Shown: positions 41,723-50,611 of the stretch, piece by piece
Numbering within the stretch: position 1 is the stretch's first letter
Layout of the letters: every line of letters begins with the position of its first letter
DNA from: Streptoalloteichus tenebrarius
GTDB lineage: Bacteria; Actinomycetota; Actinomycetes; Mycobacteriales; Pseudonocardiaceae
Reading direction: 5' to 3'
Assembly (NCBI RefSeq): GCF_024171885.1
Contig: NZ_JAMTCP010000007.1
Span: forward strand, 156,928-220,927
DNA length: 64,000 nucleotides
Position numbers and translations under genes: made by a program
Notes under the pieces: model-generated
What the model was told of the DNA's origin: nothing
The model's database searches: none
The model's input: the letters and a program-made list of their open reading frames with translations, nothing else

Positions 41723-44607
41723 CGCGCGCTCCTCAGCTCGACCAGGGTCGCCAGCTCGGCGTCGGACAGTTCGGTCAGCTCGGTCAGGACCGCCTCGTCG
41801 CCGTCCTCCTGGCGCCCGAGCACGGCGTCGGCCAGTTCGCGCTTGGTGCGCAGCATCGCGGCGATGCGGTCCTCGACCGTGCCCTCGGCGACCAGCTTGT
41901 GCACCTGCACCGGCCGGGTCTGGCCGATCCGGTAGGCGCGGTCGGTCGCCTGCTCCTCCACGGCGGGGTTCCACCACCGGTCGTAGTGGATCACGTGGTC
42001 GGCGCGGGTGAGGTTGAGGCCGGTGCCGGCGGCCTTGAGGGACAGCAGGAAGATCGGCGCGGGGCCGTCCTCCCCGCCGTCGCCGTCCTGGAAGCGCCGC
42101 ACCATCTCCTCCCGGGCGGCGACCGGGGTGCCGCCGTGCAGCAGCAGGGTGGGCAGGCCCCGGCCCCGCAGGTGCCGGTCGAGCAGCCGGGCCATGCTCA
42201 CGTACTGGGTGAAGACCAGCACCGCGCCGTCCTCGGCGACGATCGTGTCCACCAGCTCGTCGAGCAGGTCGAGCTTGCCGGAGCGACCGGCCAGGCGGGG
42301 CCGGGTCTCCTTCAGGTACTGCGCGGGGTGGTTGCAGATCTGCTTCAGCGCGGTGAGCAGCCGGACGATCTGGCCGCGCCGGGCCATGCCGGTGCTCGTC
42401 CTGACCTCGGCCATGATCTCGCGCACGACCGCCTCGTACAGGCCGGCCTGCTCGGGGGTGAGCGCGACGGGCCGCTCGGTCTCGGTCTTGGGCGGCAGCT
42501 CGGGCGCGATGCCCGGATCGGACTTGCGCCGCCGCAGCAGGAAGGGGCGCACCAACTTGGACAGCCGCTCGGCGGTCGCCCGCGCCGTCGCCTCGTCCCC
42601 GCCCTCGATGGGCTTGGCCCAGCGGGAGCGGAACGCGGTGAGCGAGCCGAGCAGGCCCGGCGTGGTCCAGTCGAGGATCGCCCACAGTTCGGAGAGGTTG
42701 TTCTCGACGGGCGTTCCGGTGAGGGCGACGCGCGCCGCGGCCGGGATGCGCCGCAGCGCCCTGGCCGTGCCGGAGCGGGCGTTCTTGACGTGCTGCGCCT
42801 CGTCGGCGACGAGCAGTCCCCAGTGGACGGTCCCGAGCCTCTCGGCGTCCAGTCGCATCGTGCCGTAGGTGGTCAGGACGAAGCCGTCCTCGACCCCCTC
42901 CACCGACCGCCCCTGGCCGTGGAAGCGGCGCACGGTCGTCCCCGGCGCGAACCGCCGGATCTCCCGTTCCCAGTTGCCCAGCAGCGAGGCCGGGCAGACG
43001 ACGAGGGTGGGGCCGGCGGTATCGGCGCTCTCCTGCCGGCGCAGGTGCAGCGCGATCAGGGTGATCGTCTTGCCGAGGCCCATGTCGTCGGCCAGGCAGC
43101 CACCGAGGCCCAGCGAGGTCATGGTGGACAGCCAGCGCAGCCCGCGGAGCTGGTAGTCGCGCAGGGTCGCGGCGAGCGCCGCCGGCGGGCGCTCGTCGGC
43201 CGGCCGACCGGTCTCCTGGAGGGCGGCGATCCGGTCCCGCAGCGCCGAGAGCCACCCGGTCGCGCTGACCTCGACCTGTTCGCCGTCGACCTCGGTGGAG
43301 CCGGTCAGCGCGACGCCGAGCGCGTCGATCGCGGTCAGCGGCTTCATCGCCCGCTCCCGCGCCTTCCTGACCAGGGACGGGTCGACCAGCAGCCACTGGT
43401 CGCGCAGCCGGACGACCGGGCGGCTCGCCTCGGCGAGGCGGTCCATCTCGGCGGCGGTCAGGGGGTGGCCGCCGAGGGCGAGCTGCCAGTCGAAGCGCAG
43501 CAGCTCGCCGCCGCCGAGCAGGGACGGCAGGTCGCTGGGCGCGACGCGGTCGTCGGAGCCCACCACGACCCTGGCGGTCAGGTCGCGGACCAGCTCCTTG
43601 GGCCAGCGCACCTCCACGCCGGCCGCCGCCAGCCGGGCGGCCCCGTCGACGAGCAGGTCCTGGACCTCGTCGTCGTCGAGCGCCAGCTCGTCCGGCGCGG
43701 CGCGGTCCAGCAACCGCTCCAACGGCGGCCACACGCGCGCGGCCCGTCGCACGGCGAGGACGGCGTCGACCCTGGCCCGGGGGCCGAACCGGTGCTCGGC
43801 CTCGCCCCACAGGTCCCCGGCGTCGGCGACGAGCGCGGGATCGGCCAGGCTGTGCGCCTGCACCACCGCGCGGACGCCGCTCGCCCCGCCCGCCTCCCAC
43901 GCCTCGATCCCGCCGGGGATCTCCAGGCGCAACGAGATCCGCACGCCGGAGTCGACGCCGGCCGCCAGTTCCTCGGCCCATCCGCGCAGGTGGGGCACGC
44001 GTTGCGGGGCGAGGACCGCGAACGCGGCCGTGCCGGCGGCGTGGGCGGCGGCCGGGGTCCTGGTCATCCCGTCCGCGACCGCGTCGAGGAACGCCCGCAC
44101 CACCACCTGCGGGTCGGGCAGGAGGAAGTCCTCGCCCCCTCGGGCGGCCACGGGCACCGCGCGGGCCGTGGCGGGCATGGCGGCGGCGAGCTGCCGCAGG
44201 CGCGTGACGTCCTCCGCCGCGAGCGGGCCGACCCGCCAGGCGTCGAAGTCCCCCGAGGAGACGCCGGGCAGCAGCCGACCACCGGCGACGAGCCGCAGGG
44301 CCTCCACCGCCACCGCGCCCCAGAACGCCGCGGCCGGGTGCGCGCCGGGGGCGCGCCGCGCCCGGGACACCAGGGGGAGCGCGTCGGCCACCGGCAGCCG
44401 CAGGGCGGGGACGGTGCGGGAGGCGACGCCGCCGTCCTCCTCCGGCACGACGACGGTCAGCTCCCCCGGCTCTCCGACGTCCTCGGGCAGCCCGCCCCCG
44501 TCGGGGTCCCAGAAGGCCAACCGGCCCGTCCTGGGTGGGTCACCCGCCTCGAACACGACCGCGCACCGCGCGAGCCTTCCCGCCGCCTCACCCGAAACCC
44601 GTGTCAT
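41719..44607 (-). CDS. SNF2/HepA-type DEAD-like helicase
   Basis: SWI2/SNF2-family ATPase of 962 aa. Helicase motifs: LADDMGLGKTITLIAL (I), LLVADEAQHVKN (II, DEAQ), ALTGTPVENN (III), VFTQYVSMARLLDRHL (IV), LKAAGTGLNLTRADHVIHYD (V) and DRAYRIGQTRPVQVHKL (VI). The N-terminal ~480 residues form the SNF2 companion domain typical of bacterial HepA proteins. ATG 44607 has the ribosome site GGGAAAGGA. With the coupled SWIM protein this is a common actinobacterial pair, thought to remodel nucleoprotein or help transcription/repair. Confidence 0.93.
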   Translation of the reverse strand: MTRVSGEAAGRLARCAVVFEAGDPPRTGRLAFWDPDGGGLPEDVGEPGELTVVVPEEDGGVASRTVPALRLPVADALPLVSRARRAPGAHPAAAFWGAVAVEALRLVAGGRLLPGVSSGDFDAWRVGPLAAEDVTRLRQLAAAMPATARAVPVAARGGEDFLLPDPQVVVRAFLDAVADGMTRTPAAAHAAGTAAFAVLAPQRVPHLRGWAEELAAGVDSGVRISLRLEIPGGIEAWEAGGASGVRAVVQAHSLADPALVADAGDLWGEAEHRFGPRARVDAVLAVRRAARVWPPLERLLDRAAPDELALDDDEVQDLLVDGAARLAAAGVEVRWPKELVRDLTARVVVGSDDRVAPSDLPSLLGGGELLRFDWQLALGGHPLTAAEMDRLAEASRPVVRLRDQWLLVDPSLVRKARERAMKPLTAIDALGVALTGSTEVDGEQVEVSATGWLSALRDRIAALQETGRPADERPPAALAATLRDYQLRGLRWLSTMTSLGLGGCLADDMGLGKTITLIALHLRRQESADTAGPTLVVCPASLLGNWEREIRRFAPGTTVRRFHGQGRSVEGVEDGFVLTTYGTMRLDAERLGTVHWGLLVADEAQHVKNARSGTARALRRIPAAARVALTGTPVENNLSELWAILDWTTPGLLGSLTAFRSRWAKPIEGGDEATARATAERLSKLVRPFLLRRRKSDPGIAPELPPKTETERPVALTPEQAGLYEAVVREIMAEVRTSTGMARRGQIVRLLTALKQICNHPAQYLKETRPRLAGRSGKLDLLDELVDTIVAEDGAVLVFTQYVSMARLLDRHLRGRGLPTLLLHGGTPVAAREEMVRRFQDGDGGEDGPAPIFLLSLKAAGTGLNLTRADHVIHYDRWWNPAVEEQATDRAYRIGQTRPVQVHKLVAEGTVEDRIAAMLRTKRELADAVLGRQEDGDEAVLTELTELSDAELATLVELRSAR

Positions 44608-44821
44608 ACCGTCCTTTCCCACCCTCGATGCCCGCTGGTGTCGATCATGTCGACACCGCCGGTCCCCGCCCGTGTCACACCACGGGGGCGGCGCCGGGCG
44701 CGTCCCGCCGGCGCCGCCCCTGACGTCCCCGTGGGCGCGCTGTGCAACCCGGCGGGGAACTCCCCCTATTCCCGACCGGGGGGATGGTCTCCCCCGCGCC
44801 GCCAAGATCTGTCCACAGTGG

Positions 44822-46003
44822 TCAGTTCCGGCCGTCGCGCACGAGCCGGAAGAAGGCCCGCACATCATCCACGAAGAGGTCGGGTTGCTCGGTCGCCGCG
44901 AACGTGCCTCCCCGGTCGAACTCCGTCCACCGCAGGATGTTGTGGTTGTCCCGCTCGGCGAACCGGCGCATCGGCCTGATGATGTCCCTGGGGAACACCG
45001 CGACCCCGGTGGGCACGGTGGACGGGCGGATCTCGGTCGGCACGTCCACCTCCTCGGCCGTGTCCGGCGTCTCCACGAACGAGCGGGCGCTGGAGCCGGC
45101 CGTGTTGGTCAGCCAGTAGAGCATGACGGTGGTGAGGATGCGGTCCCGGTCGATGGCGTCCTCGGGGGTGTCGCCGCAGTCGGTCCACTCCTTCACCACG
45201 CTGACGATCCACGCGAGCTGGCCGACCGGGGAGTCGGTGAGGGCGTAGGCCAACGCCTGCGGGCGCGTCGACTGGATCTTCTTGTAGCCGTACAGCTCCT
45301 CCATGTAGTACTCGGCGCGGCGCAGCCACTCCGCCTCGTCCTCGGTCAGGTCGGCCAGTTCCGCGGGGTCGCCCGACGGGAACGTGACGAGACCGTTGGT
45401 GTGGACGCCCACGACGTGCTCCTGGTCGGTCATGCCCAGCTCGCGGGAGATCCACGAGCCCCAGTCGCCGCCCTGCGCGCCGTAGCGCTCGTACCCGAGC
45501 CGGCGCATCAGCTCACGCCACGCCCTGGCCACCCGGGTGCTGCCCCATCCCAGCTCCCGCGTGGGACCCGACAGGCCGTACCCGGGCAGGGAGGGGATGA
45601 CGAGGTGGAAGGCGTCGGCCGGGTCGCCGCCGTGCGCGCGGGGGTTGGTGAGCGGGCCGATGACGTCGAGGTACTCCGCGACGGAGCTGGGCCAGCCGTG
45701 CGAGACGACCAACGGCAGGGCGTCGGGCTCCGGCGAGCGGACGTGCAGGAAGTGGATCTTCTGGCCGTCGATCTCGGTCGTGAACTGCGGGTGCTGGTTG
45801 AGGGCCGCCTCGTGTCGGCGCCAGTCGTAGCTGGTGCGCCAGTACTCGGCCAGGTCCCTGAGGTAGCCGAGCGGCGCTCCGTGGCTCCAGCCGACGCCGG
45901 GCAGCTCGTCGGGCCAGCGGGTGCGGGCGAGCCGGTCCCTCAGGTCGGCGAGGTCGGCCTCGGGGACGTCGAGGCGGAAGGGCCGGATCTCGGTGTTCGT
46001 CAT
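44822..46003 (-). CDS. Epoxide hydrolase (EHN-type alpha/beta hydrolase)
   Basis: Epoxide hydrolase of 393 aa. The N-terminal EHN domain reads [20 protein letters not shown] and [15 protein letters not shown]; the alpha/beta core has [17 protein letters not shown] (oxyanion HGWP), [14 protein letters not shown] (nucleophile Asp), two lid tyrosines, and a late [15 protein letters not shown] (catalytic His region shifted). It is divergent from the TetR regulator at 46.2 kb, which probably represses it in the absence of substrate. Upstream ribosome site AGGAAGAAGAGG. Confidence 0.92.
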   Translation of the reverse strand: MTNTEIRPFRLDVPEADLADLRDRLARTRWPDELPGVGWSHGAPLGYLRDLAEYWRTSYDWRRHEAALNQHPQFTTEIDGQKIHFLHVRSPEPDALPLVVSHGWPSSVAEYLDVIGPLTNPRAHGGDPADAFHLVIPSLPGYGLSGPTRELGWGSTRVARAWRELMRRLGYERYGAQGGDWGSWISRELGMTDQEHVVGVHTNGLVTFPSGDPAELADLTEDEAEWLRRAEYYMEELYGYKKIQSTRPQALAYALTDSPVGQLAWIVSVVKEWTDCGDTPEDAIDRDRILTTVMLYWLTNTAGSSARSFVETPDTAEEVDVPTEIRPSTVPTGVAVFPRDIIRPMRRFAERDNHNILRWTEFDRGGTFAATEQPDLFVDDVRAFFRLVRDGRN

Positions 46004-46188
46004 CCTCTTCTTCCTGCTCCCTCAGCGGTGGGGGTGGAACGGACGCGACATCCGACCGGCGACGGCCTGGCGGGCCGGCCGGACGGGGGTGGAGGAACGG
46101 GGGGCGTGGGCGCGCGAGAGCGCGTCTGACCTGCTCGGTTCGGGGTTCGCCGTGTGGCGTGAACTGCGGCATATTGCACCGTGCGGTG

Positions 46189-46207
46189 TACCGTACCACG
46201 TACGGTA
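46189..46207. promoter_or_regulatory. TetR operator between epoxide hydrolase and regulator
   Basis: TACCGTAC-CAC-GTACGGTA, 8-bp perfect arms, 23 bp upstream of the regulator start. A weaker inverted repeat CACCG/CGGTG lies just to its left (about 46178-46188). Confidence 0.75.
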
Positions 46208-46229
46208 CGGCGTGCGCTAGTGTCGGCCC

Positions 46230-47006
46230 ATGGTCGAGTACAGCGGCACCGGCGACCCCGCCCGCAGCCTGGCGCTGCTGTGGCGGACCCGCGAGCGGAC
46301 CAGCAGGAAGGGCAGGCCGGACCTGAGCGTGGACCGCATCGTGCGGACCGCGATCGAGATCGCCGACGCCGAGGGGCTGGGCGCGCTGGCCATGCGGCGG
46401 ATCGCCGAGCGGCTCGGCGTCGGCACCATGACCCTGTACACCTACGTGCCCGGCAAGGGCGAGCTGCTCGACGTCATGCTGGACACGGTCAACGGCGAGG
46501 TGGCCATGCCCGAGGACGTGCCGGGCGGCTGGCGGGGCCGGCTGGAGCACGTGGCCAGGGAGAACTGGGCGCTGTACCAGCGGCACCCGTGGATGTTGCA
46601 GGTCGCGACGATCCGCCCCGTGCTCGGGCCGAACCTCATGGCCAAGTACGACTACGAGCTGCGCGCGGTCGACGGGATCGGTCTGACCGAGATCGAGATG
46701 GACTCGGTGCTCAGCCTGGTGCTCGGGTTCGTCACGAGCGCGGTGCGCGGCGCGCTGGAGGCGTCCCAGGCCGAGCAGAGCACCGGCATGACCGACGAGC
46801 AGTGGTGGGGGGCCTACGCCCCGCTGCTGAGCCGCGTGCTCGACCCGAACCGCTTCCCCACCGCGTCGCGCGTGGGGTCGGCGGCCGGCGCGGCGTACGG
46901 AGCGGCCCACGACCCGGCGCACGGCTTCGAGTTCGGGCTCCAGCGCGTGCTCGACGGGATCGAGACCTTCGTCAACGCGCGCGCCGCCGAGCTGGGCTCC
47001 GACTGA
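46230..47006 (+). CDS. TetR family regulator with TetR_C_1-type domain
   Basis: Repressor of 258 aa. The HTH is LSVDRIVRTAIEIADAEGLG then MRRIAERLGVGTMTLYTYV; the C-terminal part resembles the TetR_C_1 domain (class of TetR itself), with ENWALYQRHPWMLQVATIRP. Divergent from the epoxide hydrolase with a palindromic operator between. An N-terminal extension of ~28 residues precedes the HTH, as in many TetR_C_1 proteins. Inducer unknown. Confidence 0.93.
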   Translation: MVEYSGTGDPARSLALLWRTRERTSRKGRPDLSVDRIVRTAIEIADAEGLGALAMRRIAERLGVGTMTLYTYVPGKGELLDVMLDTVNGEVAMPEDVPGGWRGRLEHVARENWALYQRHPWMLQVATIRPVLGPNLMAKYDYELRAVDGIGLTEIEMDSVLSLVLGFVTSAVRGALEASQAEQSTGMTDEQWWGAYAPLLSRVLDPNRFPTASRVGSAAGAAYGAAHDPAHGFEFGLQRVLDGIETFVNARAAELGSD

Positions 47007-47019
47007 TCGACTTCGTCCC

Positions 47020-47085
47020 GAGGGACACACGAGGGACACACGAGGGGCGTGCGAGGAGCGCGCGAGAGGACCGCGAGGGACACGC
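47020..47085. repeat. 11-bp tandem repeat, six copies
   Basis: Units of GAGGGACACAC (two perfect, the others diverged: GAGGGGCGTGC, GAGGAGCGCGC, GAGAGGACCGC, GAGGGACACGC) between the convergent TetR and GntR genes. Confidence 0.8.
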
Positions 47086-47100
47086 GCCGCGAACGGCGCG
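47083..47100. terminator. Bidirectional hairpin between TetR and GntR genes
   Basis: CGCGCCG-CGAA-CGGCGCG with a stable GNRA-like loop between two convergent genes. Confidence 0.6.
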
Positions 47101-47104
47101 CGCC

Positions 47105-47767
47105 TCAGGCGTCCGGCGTGAGGACGTCGTGCGTGTAGACGAGGTGCTCGTGCATCAGCTCGCGCGCGCGGTCGGAGTCCCCGGCGAGCAACGCGTCGAG
47201 CAGGCCGGCGTGCTGGTCGGCCGACTCCCGCAGGCCACCGCCCTGGGCGAGCTGACCGGCGCCGTAGAGGCGGGTCTGGTCCCGCAGCAACCCCACCAGC
47301 TCGACCAGCCGGCGGTTGCCGGCCATCGCCAGCAACGTCAGGTGGAAGTCGCGGTCGGCCTCCAGGAAGGTCGGCAGGTCGCCCTGGTCGGCCGCGCGCT
47401 GCATGGTGGTCACCAGCTCGCGCAGGCGGGGCACCTCGGCCTCTGGGACGCGCCCGGCCACCCTGATCAGCGCGGGGACCTCCAGCAGCTCCCTGATCTC
47501 GTAGATCTCCGCGATGTCGGCGTCGGCCAGCTCGACCACGCGATAGCCCCGGTTGCGGACCGGTTCGAGCAGCCCCTCCCTGACCAGCTCCAGCATGGCC
47601 TCGCGCACCGGCGTCACCGAGACGCCGAGCTGGGCCGCGAGCTGCAACGCGGAGTAGATCCGGCCCGGGCGGATCTCGCCGGTGACCACGGCGGTCCTGA
47701 TCATCCGGTGCGCCTGCTCGCGCAGGCTGCTCACGCTGAGTCGCTCGCTGGAGGTCAGGTTCACCAT
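47105..47767 (-). CDS. GntR family (FCD) transcriptional regulator
   Basis: Regulator of 220 aa. The winged HTH spans about residues 15-75 (ALQLAAQLGVSVTPVREAML, wing GLLEPVRNRGYRVV); the FCD domain shows EIYEIRELLEVPALIR, ADRDFHLTLLAMAGN and SADQHAGLLDALLAGD, which include the metal-binding Asp/His residues. It lies next to, and divergent from, the amino-acid permease and near the proline dehydrogenase operon. A shared operator-like sequence at both promoters suggests it controls proline or related amino-acid catabolism. Confidence 0.92.
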   Translation of the reverse strand: MVNLTSSERLSVSSLREQAHRMIRTAVVTGEIRPGRIYSALQLAAQLGVSVTPVREAMLELVREGLLEPVRNRGYRVVELADADIAEIYEIRELLEVPALIRVAGRVPEAEVPRLRELVTTMQRAADQGDLPTFLEADRDFHLTLLAMAGNRRLVELVGLLRDQTRLYGAGQLAQGGGLRESADQHAGLLDALLAGDSDRARELMHEHLVYTHDVLTPDA

Positions 47768-47859
47768 CCGCGGTCACACTCCGCTACTCGTCCACGTGGG
47801 CGCCCATGGTCGCACACGCCGAGACCGCATCGTGTCGGAACCGCCGGTCGACCGTTCTT

Positions 47860-47877
47860 GTGTTGTACCTAACACCT
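47860..47877. promoter_or_regulatory. GntR-type operator upstream of the permease
   Basis: GTGTT-GTACCT-AACAC(CT) in the GntR/permease divergent region. Its right half AACACCT and the central GTA are shared with the site at 52296-52315. Confidence 0.65.
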
Positions 47878-47980
47878 CAATTAGGGTCCCCGCTCATCCG
47901 GCCGCCCTGGTCGGTTCGACCGCACCCGGCAGGTCCGTCCAGCGGGCGGGCGTGCCGCCAACCGGAGGAGGTTCCACCTC

Positions 47981-49444
47981 ATGACCGCATCCCCACCCAC
48001 CCTGCGCGAGGGACGCGGGGTCCTCCGGCGCAAGCCGGTGGAACACATCGCGTCCGAGGGCGAGGGCGACCTCAAGCGGTCGCTGGGGCTGTGGCAGCTC
48101 ACCGCGATCGGCATCGGCGGCATCATCGGCGCCGGCATCTTCTCACTCGCCGGAGCGGTCGCCAACAAAACCGCCGGCCCCGCCGTGCTCATCTCGTTCC
48201 TGGTCGCCGGCATCGCCAGCGCCGCGGCGGCCTTCGCCTACGCCGAGTTCGCCGGCCTCATCCCCAAGGCCGGCTCCGCCTACACCTACGGCTACGCCGT
48301 CCTCGGCGAGATCGTCGGCTGGTTCATCGGCTGGGACCTGCTGCTGGAATACATCGCCATCGTCGCCGTCGTCGCCATCGGCATCTCCGGGTACTTCGCC
48401 TACGTCCTCGACAACATCGGCATCAACCTCCCCGCGTGGATGCTCGGCGCGCCCGGCACGGGCCAGGACCACAAGGTCGACCTGTTCGCGGCCCTGTTGT
48501 GCCTGCTCATCGCGTTCGTCCTCAACCAGGGCATGAAGAACGCCGCGAAGTTCGAGACGGTCCTGGTGTGGCTGAAGGTCGGCCTGGTGCTGCTGGTGAT
48601 CATCGTCGGCTTCTTCCACATCAACACCAACAACTACACGCCGTTCTTCCCGTTCGGCTTCGGCGGCGCGATCACCGGCGCGGCCACCGTGTTCTTCGCC
48701 GTCTTCGGCTACGACGCCATGAGCACCGCCGCCGAGGAATCCAAGGACGCCCAGAAGCACATGCCCAAGGCCATCGTGCTGTCCCTGGCCATCTCCATGG
48801 TCCTCTACGTCCTGGCCTGCCTGGTGCTGACCGGCATGGTCAACTTCAAGGACGTGGACAACGAGAGCGCCTTCGCCAGCGCGTTCGCCTCGGTGGGCCT
48901 GCCGGCCCTCGGCACCGTCATCGCCGTGGGCGCGATCGTCGGCATCCTGACGGTGATGTTCACGTTCATGCTCGGCGTGACCCGCGTGTGGTTCTCGATG
49001 AGCCGCGACGGCCTGCTGCCCAAGTGGTTCGCCAAGACCCACCCCGTGCGCAAGGTCCCCAGCCGGATCACGTGGATCGCCGGTGGCGCGTCCGCCCTCA
49101 TCGCCGGCTTCCTGCCGATCGCCGAGGCCGCCGAGCTGACCAACATCGGCATCCTGCTCGCGTTCGTGGTCGTCTGCGCGGCGGTCATCGTGCTCCGCTA
49201 CCGCCGCCCCGAGCTGCCCCGCACGTTCCGTTGCCCCGGCATGCCCGTGGTCCCGCTGCTCGGCATCGGCTTCTCGCTGTGGCTGATCACCTTCCTCACG
49301 CCGACGACCTGGATCCGGTTCGCCGTGTGGTTCGGCATCGGCCTCGTGGTCTACCTCGGCTACGGCTACCGCAAGTCCAACCTCAACCGGCCGAACGGCG
49401 CCGAGGGCGCGGCCGAGGTGGACGTGCCGGAACCGACGAAGTAG
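47981..49444 (+). CDS. APC family amino acid permease (cationic amino acid transporter type)
   Basis: Inner-membrane amino-acid transporter of 487 aa with about 12 spans. The N-terminal substrate site is AIGIGGIIGAGIFSLAG (helix 1), followed by KAGSAYTYGYAVLGEIVGWF; a later GYDAMSTAAEESKDAQKHMP marks the CAT/YfnA subgroup. ATG 47981 follows GGAGGAGG. Divergent from the GntR regulator. The nearby ProDH/P5CDH operon suggests proline or a related amino acid as substrate, although the CAT group often carries other amino acids. Confidence 0.93.
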   Translation: MTASPPTLREGRGVLRRKPVEHIASEGEGDLKRSLGLWQLTAIGIGGIIGAGIFSLAGAVANKTAGPAVLISFLVAGIASAAAAFAYAEFAGLIPKAGSAYTYGYAVLGEIVGWFIGWDLLLEYIAIVAVVAIGISGYFAYVLDNIGINLPAWMLGAPGTGQDHKVDLFAALLCLLIAFVLNQGMKNAAKFETVLVWLKVGLVLLVIIVGFFHINTNNYTPFFPFGFGGAITGAATVFFAVFGYDAMSTAAEESKDAQKHMPKAIVLSLAISMVLYVLACLVLTGMVNFKDVDNESAFASAFASVGLPALGTVIAVGAIVGILTVMFTFMLGVTRVWFSMSRDGLLPKWFAKTHPVRKVPSRITWIAGGASALIAGFLPIAEAAELTNIGILLAFVVVCAAVIVLRYRRPELPRTFRCPGMPVVPLLGIGFSLWLITFLTPTTWIRFAVWFGIGLVVYLGYGYRKSNLNRPNGAEGAAEVDVPEPTK

Positions 49445-49525
49445 CGGGAGCCGGGGTCCGACGGGGTCTTCCGCCCGGATGGGAGGGGCGCGGACGACCA
49501 CCGTGGACACCCACGGTCCCGCGAA

Positions 49526-49566
49526 CGCCGAGGGGCGGGTCGCGCAACGCGACCCGCCCCTCGGCG
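49526..49566 (+). terminator. Permease terminator
   Basis: A 19-bp perfect stem CGCCGAGGGGCGGGTCGCG with a 3-nt loop, 80 bp after the permease stop; one of the strongest hairpins in the window. Confidence 0.88.
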
Positions 49567-49592
49567 TCATCAGGACCAGGAGGTCCGACCCG

Positions 49593-49690
49593 GTGGTCAT
49601 GACCTGGTGATCACGACCTGGTGGTCCTGACCTGGTGACCATGAACTGGTGATCACGACCTGGTGGTCACGATCTGGTGATCACGACCGG
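49593..49690. repeat. 14-bp tandem repeat, seven copies, overlapping the ProDH stop
   Basis: Seven exact 14-bp periods of GTGATCACGACCTG with variants GTGGTCATGACCTG, GTGGTCCTGACCTG, GTGACCATGAACTG, GTGGTCACGATCTG. Copies 2, 5 and 7 contain the palindrome GTGATCAC. The last copy includes the stop codon of the proline dehydrogenase gene. Confidence 0.93.
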
Positions 49691-50601
49691 GACAGCATCG
49701 CCCGGCCCAACAGCACCAGGTTCGCCGGCCGCTCGGCCAGCCGGCGGCAGGTGTAGCGGTACCAGTCGGGGCCGTAGGGCAGGTAGACCCGCACCCGGTG
49801 CCCCGCGTTCGCGAGCCGGCGCTGCTCGTCGGTCCGGACGCCGAAGAGCATCTGGAACTCCCAGTCGTCCCGACCCAGGCCGTGCTTCCTGGCCAGCGCC
49901 GCCGCGCCCGCGACCAGGCGTGGGTCGTGCGTGGCGACCATCGGATAGGCGCCACCCTCCATCAACACGCCGAGGCAGCGCAGGTAGGCGTCGTTGACGT
50001 CCGCACCGTTGGTCCTGGCCACGGCCGCCGGCTCGTGGTAGGCGCCCTTGCACAGCCGGATGCGGCTGCCCGGCTCGGCGAACGCGCGGCAGTCGCCCTC
50101 GGTCCGGTGCAGCATCGCCTGGAGGACGCCGCCCGTGCGCGGGTAGTCCTCCCGCAGCGCGCGCAGGACCCGCAGCGTGTCGTCGGTCGTGGAGCTGTCC
50201 TCCATGTCGACCGTGACCGTCGTGCCGGCCTCCTCGGCCGCCGCGCAGATCAGCCGGGTCTGCTCCTCGGCGACGCCCCAGTCCAGCTCGGAGCCCAGCG
50301 CCGACAGCTTGACCGAGACCTCGACGTGGTCGGCCAGGCCCGCGTCGGCCACCTTGCCCAGCAGCGCGACGTACTGCCGTGCCGTCTCCTCGGCGGCCCG
50401 CGCGTCGCGGCACGCCTCGCCGAGCTGGTCGATCGTCGCGTACCGGCCCTCGTCGGCCAGCCTCCTGGCCGCCCTGATCACGTCGTCGGCGGTCGCGCCG
50501 GCCACGAACCGGTCCACGGCCGGCCGCAGCAGGCGGTTGCGCCCGACCATCCGCTCCAGGCGGTCGCTGCGCGCCGCCGCCTGCAACATCGTCCTCAGCA
50601 T
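49681..50601 (-). CDS. Proline dehydrogenase (PutB-type, monofunctional)
   Basis: FAD enzyme oxidising proline to pyrroline-5-carboxylate; 306 aa, the size of monofunctional ProDH. The (beta/alpha)8 barrel shows VEVSVKLSALGSELDW, TVTVDMEDSSTTDDTL, IRLCKGAYHEP, YPMVATHDPRL, WEFQMLFGVRTDEQRRL and the substrate motif VYLPYGPDWYRYTCRRLAER. It follows P5CDH by 10 bp. The stop lies in the 14-bp tandem repeat. Confidence 0.95.
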   Translation of the reverse strand: MLRTMLQAAARSDRLERMVGRNRLLRPAVDRFVAGATADDVIRAARRLADEGRYATIDQLGEACRDARAAEETARQYVALLGKVADAGLADHVEVSVKLSALGSELDWGVAEEQTRLICAAAEEAGTTVTVDMEDSSTTDDTLRVLRALREDYPRTGGVLQAMLHRTEGDCRAFAEPGSRIRLCKGAYHEPAAVARTNGADVNDAYLRCLGVLMEGGAYPMVATHDPRLVAGAAALARKHGLGRDDWEFQMLFGVRTDEQRRLANAGHRVRVYLPYGPDWYRYTCRRLAERPANLVLLGRAMLSRS

Positions 50602-50611
50602 CGGCCGGCCC

